From assembly GCA_021292165.1 (NCBI GenBank), contig CM037877.1, positions 306,780,063 through 306,844,062 of the forward strand: DNA of 64,000 bases, written 5' to 3'. The DNA is from Shinisaurus crocodilurus. Taxonomy: Eukaryota; Chordata; Lepidosauria; Squamata; Shinisauridae. The notes under the pieces are model-generated. The model had not been told where the DNA came from and made no database searches. It saw only the letters and a list, made by a program, of their open reading frames with translations. Made by a program: the position numbers and the translations under genes. Below are positions 42,070 to 53,126 of this stretch, in pieces; the stretch's first letter is position 1, and the number at the start of each line of letters is the position of its first letter.

Positions 42070-42742
42070 CAGGGATGGGGACTCGGACTCGAGGACTCGA
42101 CTCGTGAGTCGGACTGAGTCCCCCCTCTGACTCGACTCGGACTCGAGTCCCAATATTTTTAATGGGACTCGAGACTCGACTCGGGACTCGAGACCAAGGA
42201 CTCGTCAACATCCCTGGGCTGTTGACGAGTCTTCTGGCTGTGCCAGAAGGAGCGCGATCACCAGTGAAGAGCGCATGGAAGCGAGGCGCGCTGCTGCTCG
42301 GCCACTATGGACAGCTACCAGGAGCACAGCCCCAACGATGTGTTGAGATTTATTTTGATTGATGTGTTGTTGTGGGGGGTTTGGGTTAGGGTCAGACATT
42401 TTGGGTTTGGCTGCCTCTGCCTGCCTGTTTGGGGTTCCCAGCCTCCTCTGCCTGCCTGGTCTCTTCTTGACCTGTTCAGCAGTTGAATTGTCCAAGACAA
42501 AGGCCTCTGCCTGCCTGCTTTGGGGTTCCCTGCCTCCTCTGCCTGCCTGGTTATTTTGGGTTTGTCTGCCTGGTCTGTTCTTGCCAAAATCAGTTGCAGA
42601 GTTTTGAAATAAAAGGCACACTTGTGCCTAGAATTTATTTAAGCCACACATCTGAAGTAGCCTTATTCTGTTGGGGGGAACCCCATTGATTTTAATAGGG
42701 ACTCGTGGAGTCAGTTTTGGGAGTGACTCAGGACTCGTGACT
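42070..42742 (+). mobile_element. GACTCG hAT-like element, copy B (right end lost)
   Basis: Collinear with copy A from CAGGGATG through the CTCTGCCTGCCTG units to GGACTCGTGACT, with only scattered substitutions. It stops before the terminal CATCCCTG. Near-identity over more than 600 bp to a copy 24 kb away points to recent activity. Confidence 0.88.
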
Positions 42743-43148
42743 AGACTCTGCCCGCAAGCAACTCTCCATCACTTGGGTCACGGTGATCCTGCTCCGGCAC
42801 AGCTTCAGATGGGGAGCACGGCCAGCCACCCTCCGCCACGGCGATGAATCGATCTCCCCAGCACAACATGTCTGTACGCTCGCTCGCTGTCCTCTGTCGG
42901 CAGCTCAGGAGGATGGTGGAGAAAGCCACTCGCTCCAGTTTGTCTCCAGAGTCCCCTGCCTCTGAACATGGCCACCAAGAAAGCCATCTAAGGCAGAGGC
43001 TGTCACCATGTCCTGTAGGAATGATTTCCCTAAGTCAATTACATGCAGTGTGAAGGAGTATTTCCTTTCTGTTTGTTTGGAATGAGCCAGCCACCCATCA
43101 ATTCCATTAAGTTCTGGAAGGTCATCTGTTTTCCGCACCACTCATCAA

Positions 43149-43858
43149 CTGGGTTCAGACAACACAATAACCCACACTCAAGGGTTGAGTGTGGGTTGTC
43201 ATTGAACCATGGGTTGTTGTTGAAACGTGGGTTATTGTGTTGTCTGAACCCAGCCAAGGTAACAAACCATGCTGAACAACCCACAGTTCACAACCCAACA
43301 ACAAACCATGCGTTCTCTTCATGGGTTGTTCGTGGTTAACAAGCCATGGCTTGTTAGCACAGCTGGGTTCAGACAACATGATAAGAGGGCCTTTTCTGTG
43401 GCGGTCCCCAAACTGTGGAAGCTCTCTCCCCAGTGACCTCCGCCATGCCCCCTCCTTGATGAGCTTCCGCCATTCATTAAAAACACGGCTTTTCAGGTGG
43501 GAATATGGGATGGGTTCAGGATTTTAAAATTTATACTGTTTTAAGTGTATTTTATTCTGTTTTGTTTCATTTTATATTGTACATCGCCCAGAGTAGCCGG
43601 GTTACCAGCTAGATGGGCGATCTAGAAATACAACCAATCAATCAATCAACAAACAAACAAACAAACAAATGATAACCCACGGTTCAACAACAACTCACAC
43701 TCAACCCATCCTCAACCCTTCAGTGTGGGTTATTGTGCTGTTTGAACCCAGTAAACCTCTCTCCCTTCCCTGTTTTAACGAAAGAGCCCAATATATTAAC
43801 CCTTTACAGGTAGGGAAGGTATCTCATTTTAAAATGCCCCTTTGACCACCTTCCACAG
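43149..43858. mobile_element. Composite multi-TIR element, copy 2, split by L2
   Basis: Same order of CTGGGTTCAGACAACACAAT units and CATGGGTTGTT arms as 11340-11814, plus the shared non-palindromic segment (CCTCTCTCCCTTCCCTGTTT, 43756). The last terminal unit of copy 1 is absent. An L2 fragment is inserted at 43385-43668. Confidence 0.75.
43385..43668 (+). mobile_element. L2-clade LINE 3' end with 7-bp TSD
   Basis: A frame reading FSVAVPKLWKLSPQ-like, then LPSDLRHAPSLMSFRHSLKT, the C-terminus of an L2 reverse transcriptase (seen in frame 43321-43527). It is followed by a ~150-bp 3'UTR with ACATCGCCCAGAGTAGCCGG and GATGGGCGATCTAGAAATAC, and a tail of AATC and AAAC units. ATGATAA occurs at both ends (43378-43384 and 43669-43675), a target duplication in the 43149 element. 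Confidence 0.9.
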
Positions 43859-44069
43859 CTGAGAGAGAGAGCCATCTTGTGATGAGGGCTACCATCCCTG
43901 GCCAGAGAAGAGTGCATTTTTTATGCCTACCCTGCCTGCAGCCTTTGTGCGCAAAGCAGCTGGAGTGTGCCTGGATGGGGGAGGCTTCCTGGAAGCTCCA
44001 GTAAGCTGCTTGCAGTGCACTAAAGGACGAGCAGCATAGAGGTGTGAATAAAGACACAACTGAATAAAG

Positions 44070-44342
44070 ACACAGGGCCTTTTCTGTGGCAGCCCCCGTA
44101 CTGTGGAACTCTCTCCCGAGTGACCTCCGCCATGCCCCCTCTCTGATGAGCTTCCGTCGCTCATTAAAAACCTGGTTGTTCAGGCAGGAATATGGGGTGG
44201 GTTAAGATTTTAAAATTTTTATATTGTTTTAATGTATTTTATTGTATTTATGTATTTTACTGTCTGTACATCGCCCAGGGTGGCCGGTTGCCGGCCAGAT
44301 GGGCGATAAATAAATATTAATAATAAATAAATAATAAATAAA
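44070..44342 (+). mobile_element. L2-clade LINE 3' end, second copy
   Basis: GGGCCTTTTCTGTGGCAGCC, CATGCCCCCTCTCTGATGAG, CGCCCAGGGTGGCCGG and GATGGGCGATAAATAAATAT: the same L2 segment as 43385, ending in AATAAATA repeats. Confidence 0.9.
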
Positions 44343-45100
44343 TAATAAACTGTGTGCACTGTTCTGGTACGGCTGGCCACTTATGCACTGACAAAAAAGA
44401 GGACAGAAGAGGATACCAGTTTGCATGCACAAATGTTTATGTATAGGTGCAAAATTAGAAATAATATTCTTTACATAGATATACAACCCACCTCACCGCA
44501 GTGGAGAAGGTGAGCTGTGTGCCTGCTCCGTCTCCTGTCCAGGTGCTACGTGTGGACGGGAAGCTTCACAGCCCCGGCCGGCTCTCCTTCCTTACGGTTC
44601 TTTGCTTTAAAACAGCCCATCACACAGAAGGCACCTCCAAACAGAGGACTGTCCCCTGCCTGCTCACCAAAGTAGATGGCTGTCCTCTGTAAAGTAGGAG
44701 GACACCCGGCCACCCTACGGACCTGTTTCCTAAACTCCAGGACATGCCGACTAGCTCTGGCTATCTTGAAGAGCGGACCTGGGATCAGGCTAAGAGAGTG
44801 GATTTGGGGCGGGGGCTTGTTTTTGTATGGAATCCCACAAAAGGGAGTCCCATTTCTAGACCAGCAGCTTCTGCTGTTTAGATGGAAGATGGGGATAAGA
44901 ATGGAGATGGGACTTTGGCTTTGCTAAGGGAGTTCTCATTGCTTCCTTCCTTGGCTCATTCAAGCAACTCACAAAAGGCTTACTCCATCTTTCTGCCTCC
45001 CACCCTTTTGGGGAGGGGTTTTTTTTAATGTAAAGGGCCTTGTCCCGGTGTTTCCATAGCAACCCTTTTCAAACATGTTTGGAGCAGACTTGAAAGGCAG
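44343..45100. other. Unassigned
   Basis: No exon or repeat was recognised. Confidence 0.35.
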
Positions 45101-45183
45101 AATCATAGATCATAGAAAAGTAGAGTTGGAAGGGGCCTACAAGGCCATCGAGTCCAACCCCCTGCTCAATGCAGGAATCCAGG

Positions 45184-45882
45184 TCAAAGCATCCCTGACA
45201 GATGGCTGTCCAGCTGCACCTTGAATGCCTCCAGAGTGGGAGAGCCCACCACCTCCCTAGGTAGTTGGTTCCATTGTCTTATTGCTCTGACAGTCAGGAA
45301 ATTTTCCCTGATGTTTAGGTGGAATCTGGGTTCCTGTAACTTGAGCCCATTATTCCGTGTCCTGCAAACTGGGATGATCGAGAAGAGATCCTGGCCCTCC
45401 TCTGTGTGACAACCCTTTAAGTACTGGAAGAGTGCGATCATATCTCCCCTCAGTCTCCTCTTCTGAAGGCTAAACATGCCCAGTTCCTTCAGTCTCTCCT
45501 CATAGGGCCTTGTTTCCAGTCCCTTTATCATCCTTGTTGCCCTCCTCTGAACCCTCTCCAGTTTGTCTACATCCTTCTTAAAGTGTGGTGCCCAGAACTG
45601 GACGCAGTACTCAAGATGAGGCCTAACCAGTGCTGAGTAAAGGGGAATTATCACTTCACACGATTTGGAAGCTATACTTCTATTAATGCAGCCCAAAATA
45701 GCATTTGCCTTCTTTGCAGCCACATCGCATTGCTGGCTCATATTCAGATTGTGATCTACCACAATTCCAAGATCCTTCTCACTTGTAGTATTGTTGAGCC
45801 AAGTGTCCCCCATTCTGTAACTCTGCATTTGGTTTCCTTTCCCTAGGTGCAGCACTTGGCATTTATCCCTATTAAATTTCAT
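45184..45882 (-). pseudogene. CR1 ORF2 C-terminal fragment
   Basis: A 232-residue frame beginning [14 protein letters not shown] directly after the RT palm and running to the end of the CR1 protein (KVQLDSHLSGML). Blocks in order: EKDLGIVVDHNLNM (residues ~36-49), [14 protein letters not shown] (~91-104), [14 protein letters not shown] (~118-131), [16 protein letters not shown] (~142-157), QWNQLPREVVGSPT (~205-218). It would be continuous with 45879-46415 but for the 4-base deletion. Confidence 0.93.
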
Positions 45883-46415
45883 TCTGTTGTTTTCGGCCCA
45901 GCGCTCCAGCCTATCGAGATCGCTTTGAATTTTGTTTCTGTCTTCCAGAGAGCTGTTCCACCCAACTTTGTGTCATCTGCAAATTTGATAAGCATTCCCT
46001 GCACCTCCTCATCCAAGTCATTAATAAAAATGTTGACGAGCACTGCGCCCAGGACCGAGCCCTGTGGTACCCTGCTCGTTACCTCTCCCCAGTTTGAGAA
46101 GGAACCATTGATAAGCACTCTTTGAGTCCGATTCTGTAGCCAATTGTGGATCCACCTGATAGTTGTTCCATCTAGCCCACTCTTAGCTAGCTTGCTAATC
46201 AGGATATCATGAGGCACTTTGTCGAAAGCTTTGCTGAAGTCCAGGTATATTATGTCCACCGCATTCCCACAGTCCACAAGGGAGGTTACCCGATCAAAAA
46301 ATGAGATCAGATTAGTCTGGCAGGATTTGTTCTTGACAAATCCATGCTGGCTTCTAGTAATCACTGCATTGTTTTCAAGGTGCTTGCAGACTGACTTCTT
46401 CATAATCTGCTCCAA
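45879..46415 (-). pseudogene. CR1 reverse transcriptase palm fragment
   Basis: A 178-residue frame covering the catalytic part of the CR1 RT. Motif A is [14 protein letters not shown] (residues 57-70), motif B has PQGSVLG (117-123), and motif C is FADD (145-148) with both catalytic aspartates. The usual Gly before VPQGS is Arg here. The frame ends early because, compared with the 53982-54245 copy, four bases (AATA) are missing near 45955, which shifts the reading frame. The continuation lies in another frame (45184-45882). A LINE remnant, not a host gene. Confidence 0.93.
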
Positions 46416-46435
46416 AATGAAGATGGGAGGATGTT

Positions 46436-47018
46436 AACTGGGAGATGTGGTGGGGAGCCCCCCCTTTTTCTTCTCTTCCCATTCAGCGAAGTTGAGGCCT
46501 TTGGAGGCACCAAGGAACACGTCATTGACCAGAACCAAAGGTCTGGATGGGGAAAGGGACGGAGACACCAATCGCCACACCGATTTGCCTCGCCGGCTAG
46601 CAGGCAGCATCGCCCAAGATGCCTTTGCTCTTCAGAGAAGGTGCCGCAGGCCGCAGGGTGATTGGTGGCACCACCACGTTGGTGGTGGGCTGAGAGCTGG
46701 AGGATGCTTCCATCCTTGCGTGTCCTACAACAGGCTCTCCAGAACAGCTGAGTGATTCTCCCACGCACCGCACAGCCGCCCACTGCCCACCTCTTCCTAC
46801 CCTTGGCCCTCTGCAGACAAATTCAGCAGATTTCGTGTGTTATTCTCCTTTCCACTCACTCCTTGAGAAGCCACAGCAGCATTTCTGCTTCCTGAAAATG
46901 TCCAGCTTCTGCTGTTCTCAAGCCCACCTCCTCTGCACTCAAAATGCCCCTTTCTGTTCCATCTCTGAACCCCACATTCACCTTCTTCCCACCTCCCATA
47001 ACATTATTTATTTAGACT
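46436..47018. other. Unassigned
   Basis: No exon or repeat was recognised. Overlapping short frames on both strands are unsupported. Confidence 0.35.
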
Positions 47019-47044
47019 TTGGAGAAAAGAGCCTTTGGGGGGGG

Positions 47045-47098
<54 letters not shown>

Positions 47099-47173
47099 CT
47101 CATGTGTGAACCGGCTGGGGTGGGGTGTGCATAGTTAGCGTGTGGAGAAAGGGGCCTTGGGGGTTCCTGCATG

Positions 47174-47221
<48 letters not shown>

Positions 47222-47252
47222 CCTCCTCATGTGTAAGCCAAGTGGGGCCAGT
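47019..47252 (+). repeat. Tandem duplication with microsatellite cores
   Basis: Two units share GGAGAAA.G.GCCTT.GGGGG, then a simple repeat, then CCTCATGTGTGAA(G)CCG..TGGGG. In unit 1 (47019-47125) the core is (TC)n(AC)n at 47047-47098; in unit 2 (47139-47252) it is (AC)n at about 47175-47219. The two ~110-bp units are a duplicated block whose microsatellite has diverged. Confidence 0.8.
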
Positions 47253-47289
47253 TGAGGGGGCTGGGAGGAAACGAAAGCCTCGGATAGGG

Positions 47290-47940
47290 CTTTCATATGT
47301 AAATAGTTCAAGCCATGAGGCATGACTCATGAGCCTCCCTCATCCTGACTGGCCAGGTGAAGTTCAATCTAATTGGCTAAGAGGCAGCAGAGGAGGGGAG
47401 GGGGGAAAAAAGGTATATTTCCCAAAGCGTGGTTTTTTGGTCTTGTCTTTGTCCTGGATCGCGTGGCTACCGGCTACCCTGGCTATTGGGGATGGCAGCA
47501 AGCCAAAGAGAGGCCCCAAGCCTTTGAGGGGTGCCATCAGGATCTGACCCCAGGCAGCTCCTGGTGAAATGAGCTGGATGAGGGCTCTAGTAAAGGCAAG
47601 CCTTGTGGGAGTTTTACCCATCTCGGACCTTCGGGTAGGTGTGGTAATCCCCCTCGGGCAGCGAGGCTGTGCTGGATCTAACCCTTGAAGAGAACACCCT
47701 CAGGTAACAGGTGTGTGCCTGAGAGATCTTAAGGAATCAGGTTTTATTGATTTGCAGCTTTACTGTGTACTAAAGTGTCTCTCTCTTTATTTTGTGTGCT
47801 TCTCTCATTTCCCTAATCTTGTTGTAAAATGCTACCAGAATAAACCTTGTCCTGGTTTTACCCTACATGGGTTTTGTACTACTCTGTGAGTTCAGTATCT
47901 AAATCCAGGTTACAGAATTGAAGGCGAGTCCCTCAACAGA
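47290..47940 (+). mobile_element. LTR-like region candidate
   Basis: On the plus strand: CTAATTGGCT (CCAAT reversed, 47370), GGTATATTTCCC (TATA-like, 47411) and CCAGAATAAACCTTGTCC (poly-A signal, 47836) followed by a T-rich U5-like part. The ~430-bp spacing and T/C-rich middle fit an LTR R region. Ends and target duplication were not found, so this is tentative. Confidence 0.35.
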
Positions 47941-48169
47941 GATCCAAGTAGGATTGCAGACAGCTGAGGCTGGCAATCTGGTACCTTGAGATCTCTGGGG
48001 GTCTTGGTTCCTTTGGAGTAGGAAAGTGTGGCGGGCCAGCCAGCCCCCCCTTCCTCCACATAGACATTTTCACCAAACCTTCTGCAGTGACTACAAAATG
48101 GCTTACAACTAATAAAAACAATCCTCGATAAAATCCTGCATTGAAAATATTAAAACTGAAACTCCTTAG

Positions 48170-48709
48170 AATAATAGAATCCTAGAATACGTAGAGTTGG
48201 AAGAGGTCTATAAGGCCATTGGGTCCAACCCCCTGCTCAATGCTGGAATCCAAGTTAAAGCATCCCTGACAAAGGGCTGTCCAGCCACACCTTGAATGCC
48301 TCCAGAGTGGGAGAGCCCACCACCTCCCTAGGTAGTTGGTTCCATTATCCTTTTGCTCTAACAGCCAGGAGGTTTTTCCTGATGTTCAGCCAGAATCTGG
48401 CTTCCTGTAACTTGAGCCCATTAATCCATGTCCTGCAATCTGGGATGGGTTGAGAAGAGATCTGGCCCTCCTCTGTGTGACAACCTTTCAAGTCCTTGAA
48501 GAGCATTATCATATCTCCCCTCAGTCTTCTCTTATGAAGGCTAAACATGCCCAGTTCCTCTCCTCACAGGGCTTTGTTTCCAGTCCTCTGATCTTCTTTG
48601 TTGCCCTCCTCTGAACCCTTTCCAGTTTGTCTGCATCCTTCTTAAAGTGTGGTGCCCAGAACTGGACGCAGTATTCAAGAAGAGGCCTAACCAGGGCTGA
48701 GTAGAGAAC
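48170..48709 (-). mobile_element. CR1 LINE, diverged copy
   Basis: Starts AATAATAGAATCCTAGAATA (degenerate tail) and reads about 540 bp of the CR1 3' region on the minus strand, with more substitutions than the other copies. Ends near 48709. Confidence 0.9.
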
Positions 48710-48744
48710 TAACTGAATTAAGGAATTTGGACAGAAAGGATTTC

Positions 48745-48953
48745 CTGACTGTCAGAGCAATAAGACAATGGAATCAACTACCTAGGGAGGTTGTGGGTTC
48801 TCCCACTCTGGAGGCATTCAAGGTGCAGCTGGACAGACATCTGTCAGAGATGCTTTGACCTAGATTCCTGCATTGAGCAGGGGGTTGGAGTCGATGGCCT
48901 TGTAGGCCCCTTCCAACTCTACTTTTCTATGATTCTATGATTCTATGATTGGC
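48745..48953 (+). mobile_element. CR1 LINE 3' stub, opposite orientation
   Basis: GATTTCCTGACTGTCAGAGC to the terminal ATTCTATG repeats (48928-48953). Together with the minus copy just left, the two point away from each other, 35 bp apart, with different divergence, so they are separate insertions. Confidence 0.93.
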
Positions 48954-49834
48954 ACACCAGTTTTTACAAACCATTAGTGGTGGGCCTTTTTAAGGGGGGA
49001 CTTCCATAATGCAGGGCAGGATACTGCCGAAGAGGTCCTGCTTCACTCAGGACTCCCAGATGACCAGGAGATATCCCACTCTGGGCAGTTGTTAGGATGA
49101 TTACCCAAAAGAGGAGGGACGAAGCCTCTCCCCCCCCTCCCAAAAAGATGTACACCTTAGATGCACAGGCAATTTTGGCTAAGCTCCCCAGACCCCCACA
49201 TGCCACCATTAGCCCTACTCTGGGCTTTGTCCTCAAGGTCTCGCCCCAGTGCCAGAGGTTTTTTTTTACAAGGTAAGTTTCCATATATATTTTTTGCAGT
49301 TATTGTTTATTGAAAGGTTTTTTGAGATTATTTTTTAAGAATAAAAGGACCCCCCCCTCTCCCTCCTTCTGAATTATGCAGTTGATGGTACAAGACACAA
49401 AACCATCAATTCCCCATGTTCCTCACCCCCGCAGTCTTTCCTTCAGGTCACTGACGTGTGTTATGTTCTCTCTGTATTAAGTTCTGTGTCTCACATATTA
49501 AACCATTTACAATTATCATTTTCACATTCGCCTGCTTGCCTATTATGGTATTATATTAAAGGGGGGGGGAAAGAATGTGGAAAAGCGGGAAAGGAAAGCA
49601 GGGGGAATTTAAAAAGAAAGGAAAATAAGAAGATAAAAAGTAAAATAGAGCATGGTGTTGGTCGTGCAGCGGGGTTGCCAGTGCCGAGGGAGAGAGGGGC
49701 ATGTCCTGAGTCTGCCCAGAGTTCTAAAAAGTTCTGCCATGCATTTCGGAATCTATCCTCCCTTCTTCCTTTTATGCAAACGATTCGTTCATGAGCTGCG
49801 CGCTCCAAGCGGCTTTTCACTCACTCCGGCATGG
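48954..49834. other. Unassigned
   Basis: T-run at 49259, C-run at 49349, G-run at 49560, purine-rich stretch 49560-49650. No exon was recognised. Confidence 0.3.
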
Positions 49835-49970
49835 AGGTTTCGTTACAATTTACTTTTAACATTTTACATCTGTTGATTTTGCTGTTTCTTTAATGGTGAT
49901 CCTTCCTTGCTTTATTGTACACTGCTTCGAACACTTTTGGCGGAAAGCAGTTTGTGAATTAAAAACACCC
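49835..49970 (+). mobile_element. L2-like LINE 3' tail
   Basis: TTTATTGTACACTGCTTCGA followed by TTTTGGCGGAAAGCAGTTTG and TGAATTAAAAAC is an L2-type 3' end. Confidence 0.6.
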
Positions 49971-51825
49971 ACCCAGGATCAAATCCTGCTGAACTGACCT
50001 GCCCCTGGGGAAGTGAATGGGTGCGTGGTGGGTCGATCTTGGGAGAGGCACCTTGGATGGGTCAAGAGCCACTTGTGGTGCTCAGGATGGCTCCTGGTGG
50101 GAACACTGAGGTGGAGACGTGGCCACTAGGAATCTCGTGAGATTGGTGGACTGCTGGATTTCTGGCTCTGCCAGGCCTGTCATGTGCAGGGGCCCTCGCT
50201 ATAGTCCAAAGGTGGGATTTGGGGGAGAAAGAACATGCTGGAAGGACAGCAAACACAAAGGAGGAGATGGAAGGCCAAGGATAAATCTATGCATGACCTA
50301 GAAATCCTCTGCAAGGCTGGTGCAGGAATGGAAGGAGAACCTGGGTAAGAAGCAACACCCCTCCCTCTTTGGTGAGCTCATGGTGGGGTGGGGGTGAGCT
50401 TAAGCCCCTTGACAACAACATAATACGTTCTTCCTGCCTTGTCCCCCCAGGATGTTCCTCTCTGGCTGAAGCTTCTGCACGCTTGTTCAGAGGGGAGGGG
50501 CAACCTCACACAGAGCCCATGACAGCAGTCGGTCCTGGGCTCGCCCAAGCAGTGGCAATGATGGCCACCTTGTCCTGGGAGGGAGTCAGCTGAAGAGGCG
50601 GCAGCTGGATGACCCCAGCCCTCCTGGTTCTCCTGACTGCCTGGCTGATATTCGGGGAGCAGGGATCTGCCAGGCTGTCGATGGACCAGGGACAGAGACT
50701 CTGCGCTGCTAAATCCCCACCCACCGCTTTTCCAGCCAACAGGTAGGAACTGTAAAATGCTAAGAAGAAATGCAGATGCCCGGTGGCCCACAACATGATT
50801 GACAACAGCGCCAGACTGAGAGACAAAATCAAGGCCCTTTTATTCCGTAGCTGAGCCAAGGAAGTTGACTGGGCGGAAGTGCCATTTTGCATGAAGCAGG
50901 ACGGCAGCCGCCCATGTCGGCACGCGGGAGCCATCCTGCCGGGGGACTCTGGCTCTGGAAAGGGTCTGTCTGTGCTGAGCCACATTTGAGAATTGAAGGA
51001 AACCAGGGGGAGGCCGGGGCTGTGACACCACCCTGCTGAGAGAAGGCTGGCGGGTGGGTGGGTGCATGACAGAAGTTAACTGGATATTCGGTTTGCCTTG
51101 ATGCTCCAGACTTTCAACAGAGGAAAGTTAACAAATACCGAAGAAACCAATTTGTAGACCAAACAGATTGAAATAATGATGCTCAAAGTACATGTTTTTG
51201 CCTTTAAAAATAACGACTGAGGTAGCTGTGGTGAAAATGTTGGTCAAAAGGGGGGACAAGAAGGCCAGTCCATGGCAGACGGCTTTGACGCCAGGGTCAA
51301 GCATACTGCTGCATTCCGGGCGGCACCCGAATACCATCAAGGTGGGAGAAACGCAAAAAGATGACGAAAGAGGGCATGGATCTGCATAAACATTGCAGCT
51401 GCTGGTTCATATAGAGATATGCAGACTTGGGCATGATGACTATAATTCCAATAAAAATACAGTCCCTCTCACCAGAGTGAAGACCGGTGGCCACTGTGAC
51501 CGGTGGGCCGGCCCGCCCGCCTGTTCACTCTGCTGTCCGGGAGCTAGGGTTGGCAGGCGCCTTCAAGGGCCCTGCACCTCCCCCTTCTTGGGGCTCCTTG
51601 TCTTTAAACAGGACAGGGACTGGAGGGCCCTTCAAACAGAGAGAGGACTGCCCCTCCCTGTGACAGTCCTTCAAACAGAGAATTGGGCTCGGTAAAGTAG
51701 GAGAAACGGTCACCCGATGCCAAGATGGGCTCACACGGATCTGGCTGCAGAAAGAAAGGCCGGTCCAGCACTTGGCCTAAGAGGAGGGAGTGTTGGGTTT
51801 TGCATAGGCAGAACGAGATTACCAC
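49971..51825. other. Unassigned, about 1.85 kb
   Basis: No exon or repeat I can name. The minus frames 50791-50378 and 50985-50506 overlap one another in different registers and have no domain. Confidence 0.3.
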
Positions 51826-52250
51826 CTGACATCAGGATTATCACCTGACTTGGTGGGTGTCTCTTGAGTTCAAGTACACAAGGTCTTCAGTCACGAGACA
51901 TAGTCTCGAGGTGATATGACTCAGCAACCTTGGGACAGATTTGGGGTAAACATGTTGATGAATAGGTTATACAACTGGGGTGAGTAATATCCTATTTATA
52001 GGTACAGGGTATAAAGCTGACACACTTGATGACAGCTTCACTTGCTTGCTTGCTAGCTCGTCTCACTGGACTTGTATTGTTCTGGACTTCACTTCATCTA
52101 GCCTTACCACTGGGGTACTGGATTTGTATCTGCAATGATGTAGTGAGTAGGAGATGCATTGATTGCCTTAATCCCATGTAATTGGGTCTTACAAATAAAC
52201 TCTTTAATCTTTATTAACTGCTGTTATCTCCTCCTTCCGCCTGCGTGACT
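51826..52250 (+). mobile_element. LTR-like region candidate
   Basis: TGACATCAGGATTATCACC start-like sequence (51829), TATA box GGGTATAAAGC (52007), a C/T-rich R-like part with CTTGCTTGCTTGCTAGC, then the poly-A signal ACAAATAAACTC (52190). TATA to AATAAA is about 185 bp, typical of a short LTR. No paired LTR, primer-binding site or internal coding region is visible, so a solo LTR is the best guess. Confidence 0.5.
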
Positions 52251-52495
52251 AGGACTGAGGGTCATTGGCTAGGGAAGCTTTTGAACCCGGGTCAGTCCAG
52301 CTCTCACAGGGAGGGCCACGCCTGGGAAAGGGCACGCTGGCGAGTGGGGCTTGCGTGTCCTCCCTGGGGACTTGGGAATGAGGCACAGCCTGCCTTCCGG
52401 GGTGTCCTGCGGGCAGCACTGAGTTCAGGTGGGGAAAGGGAGAGGCGGCGTGGCCAGAGCATGGCCTGCCCCTCCACAAAACAGCACGCCAGCCA
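52251..52495. other. No feature recognised
   Basis: GC-rich, short frames only. Confidence 0.35.
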
Positions 52496-52503
52496 CTCGG
52501 CCG

Positions 52504-52657
52504 CAGGGCCAGTGCAAGGCAGTTTGGTGCCCTAGGCAAGATCAGATATTTAGCGCCCCCCTTCCCACTTGAGCCCTCCCTCCCTATTTCTGGTGCCCCC
52601 TTTAGCCCTGCGCCCTAGGCAGCTGCCTAGTTGGCCCTAATGGTAGCACCGGCCCTG
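52504..52657. mobile_element. hAT MITE (CAGGGCCAGTGC) with perfect TSD
   Basis: A 154-bp element with ends CAGGGCCAGTGC and GGTAGCACCGGCCCTG, flanked by a perfect 8-bp duplication CTCGGCCG (52496-52503 and 52658-52665). Inner arms GTGCCCTAGGCA / GCGCCCTAGGCAGCTGCC. A one-sided relative may lie at 60240. Confidence 0.95.
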
Positions 52658-52665
52658 CTCGGCCG

Positions 52666-53126
52666 TCGGAGCCGTCGGAAGGAGACCCGTGATGATGAGG
52701 CCTTTCTCATCGTCTCCCAGGGCCACATCCACGACTTGCTCCTTTCCCTCTCCTGACCCATGCATGGGCCCAGGGCGCCCCGCCATGCAGCCCGGGGCAG
52801 AAGTGCCCCCACGGAGAGCCTGGCTTAGATTCTGCGGGTGCCGCGCGCAATGGCTGGTTCCAGTGTTAGTTGGAACGCTGTCTGTCCTCCACTGTGGCCG
52901 CCGTGAGGGCAGGGAGGTGGGAAGCGGGGGGGGGGGGGGCTTTCATCAGGCGCTCTCCATGGACTCCTGTGGAACTGCTTAAAGAAGTAATAATGCCAGC
53001 CCTCTTGCAGGCTTAAGGTTGTGCAGCTGCCAGGGAAGGGGCCGACCCCCGAGCAAGGATGGGTGCCTCCCAGAGGCCTGGTCCTCTGTGGATTTCCCCC
53101 TTGTGCTGGCCGAGTCCTGCTAGGTG
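52666..53126. other. Unassigned
   Basis: G-run at 52928-52940. No exon was recognised. Confidence 0.3.

Larger units (their letters stand above)
45101..46435 (-). mobile_element. CR1 LINE, longest copy, 1.3 kb
   Basis: The most complete CR1 of the window: reverse transcriptase palm plus the whole C-terminal region and a 3' end with ATTCTATG-type units (reversed, 45101-45117). Still 5'-truncated: nothing of ORF1, the endonuclease or the RT fingers N-terminal region is present. See the two coding fragments listed separately. Confidence 0.95.

Noticed and set aside
42062..42750. Target duplication for GACTCG copy B (AGACTC on both sides)
   Set aside because: Copy B lacks its right terminus, so the shared six bases cannot be a true duplication flanking an intact element; likely coincidence in ACTC-rich sequence.
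45184..46415. Host gene with reverse-transcriptase-like domains
   Set aside because: Frames match repeated CR1 copies across the window and end in ATTCTATG repeats; it is a LINE.
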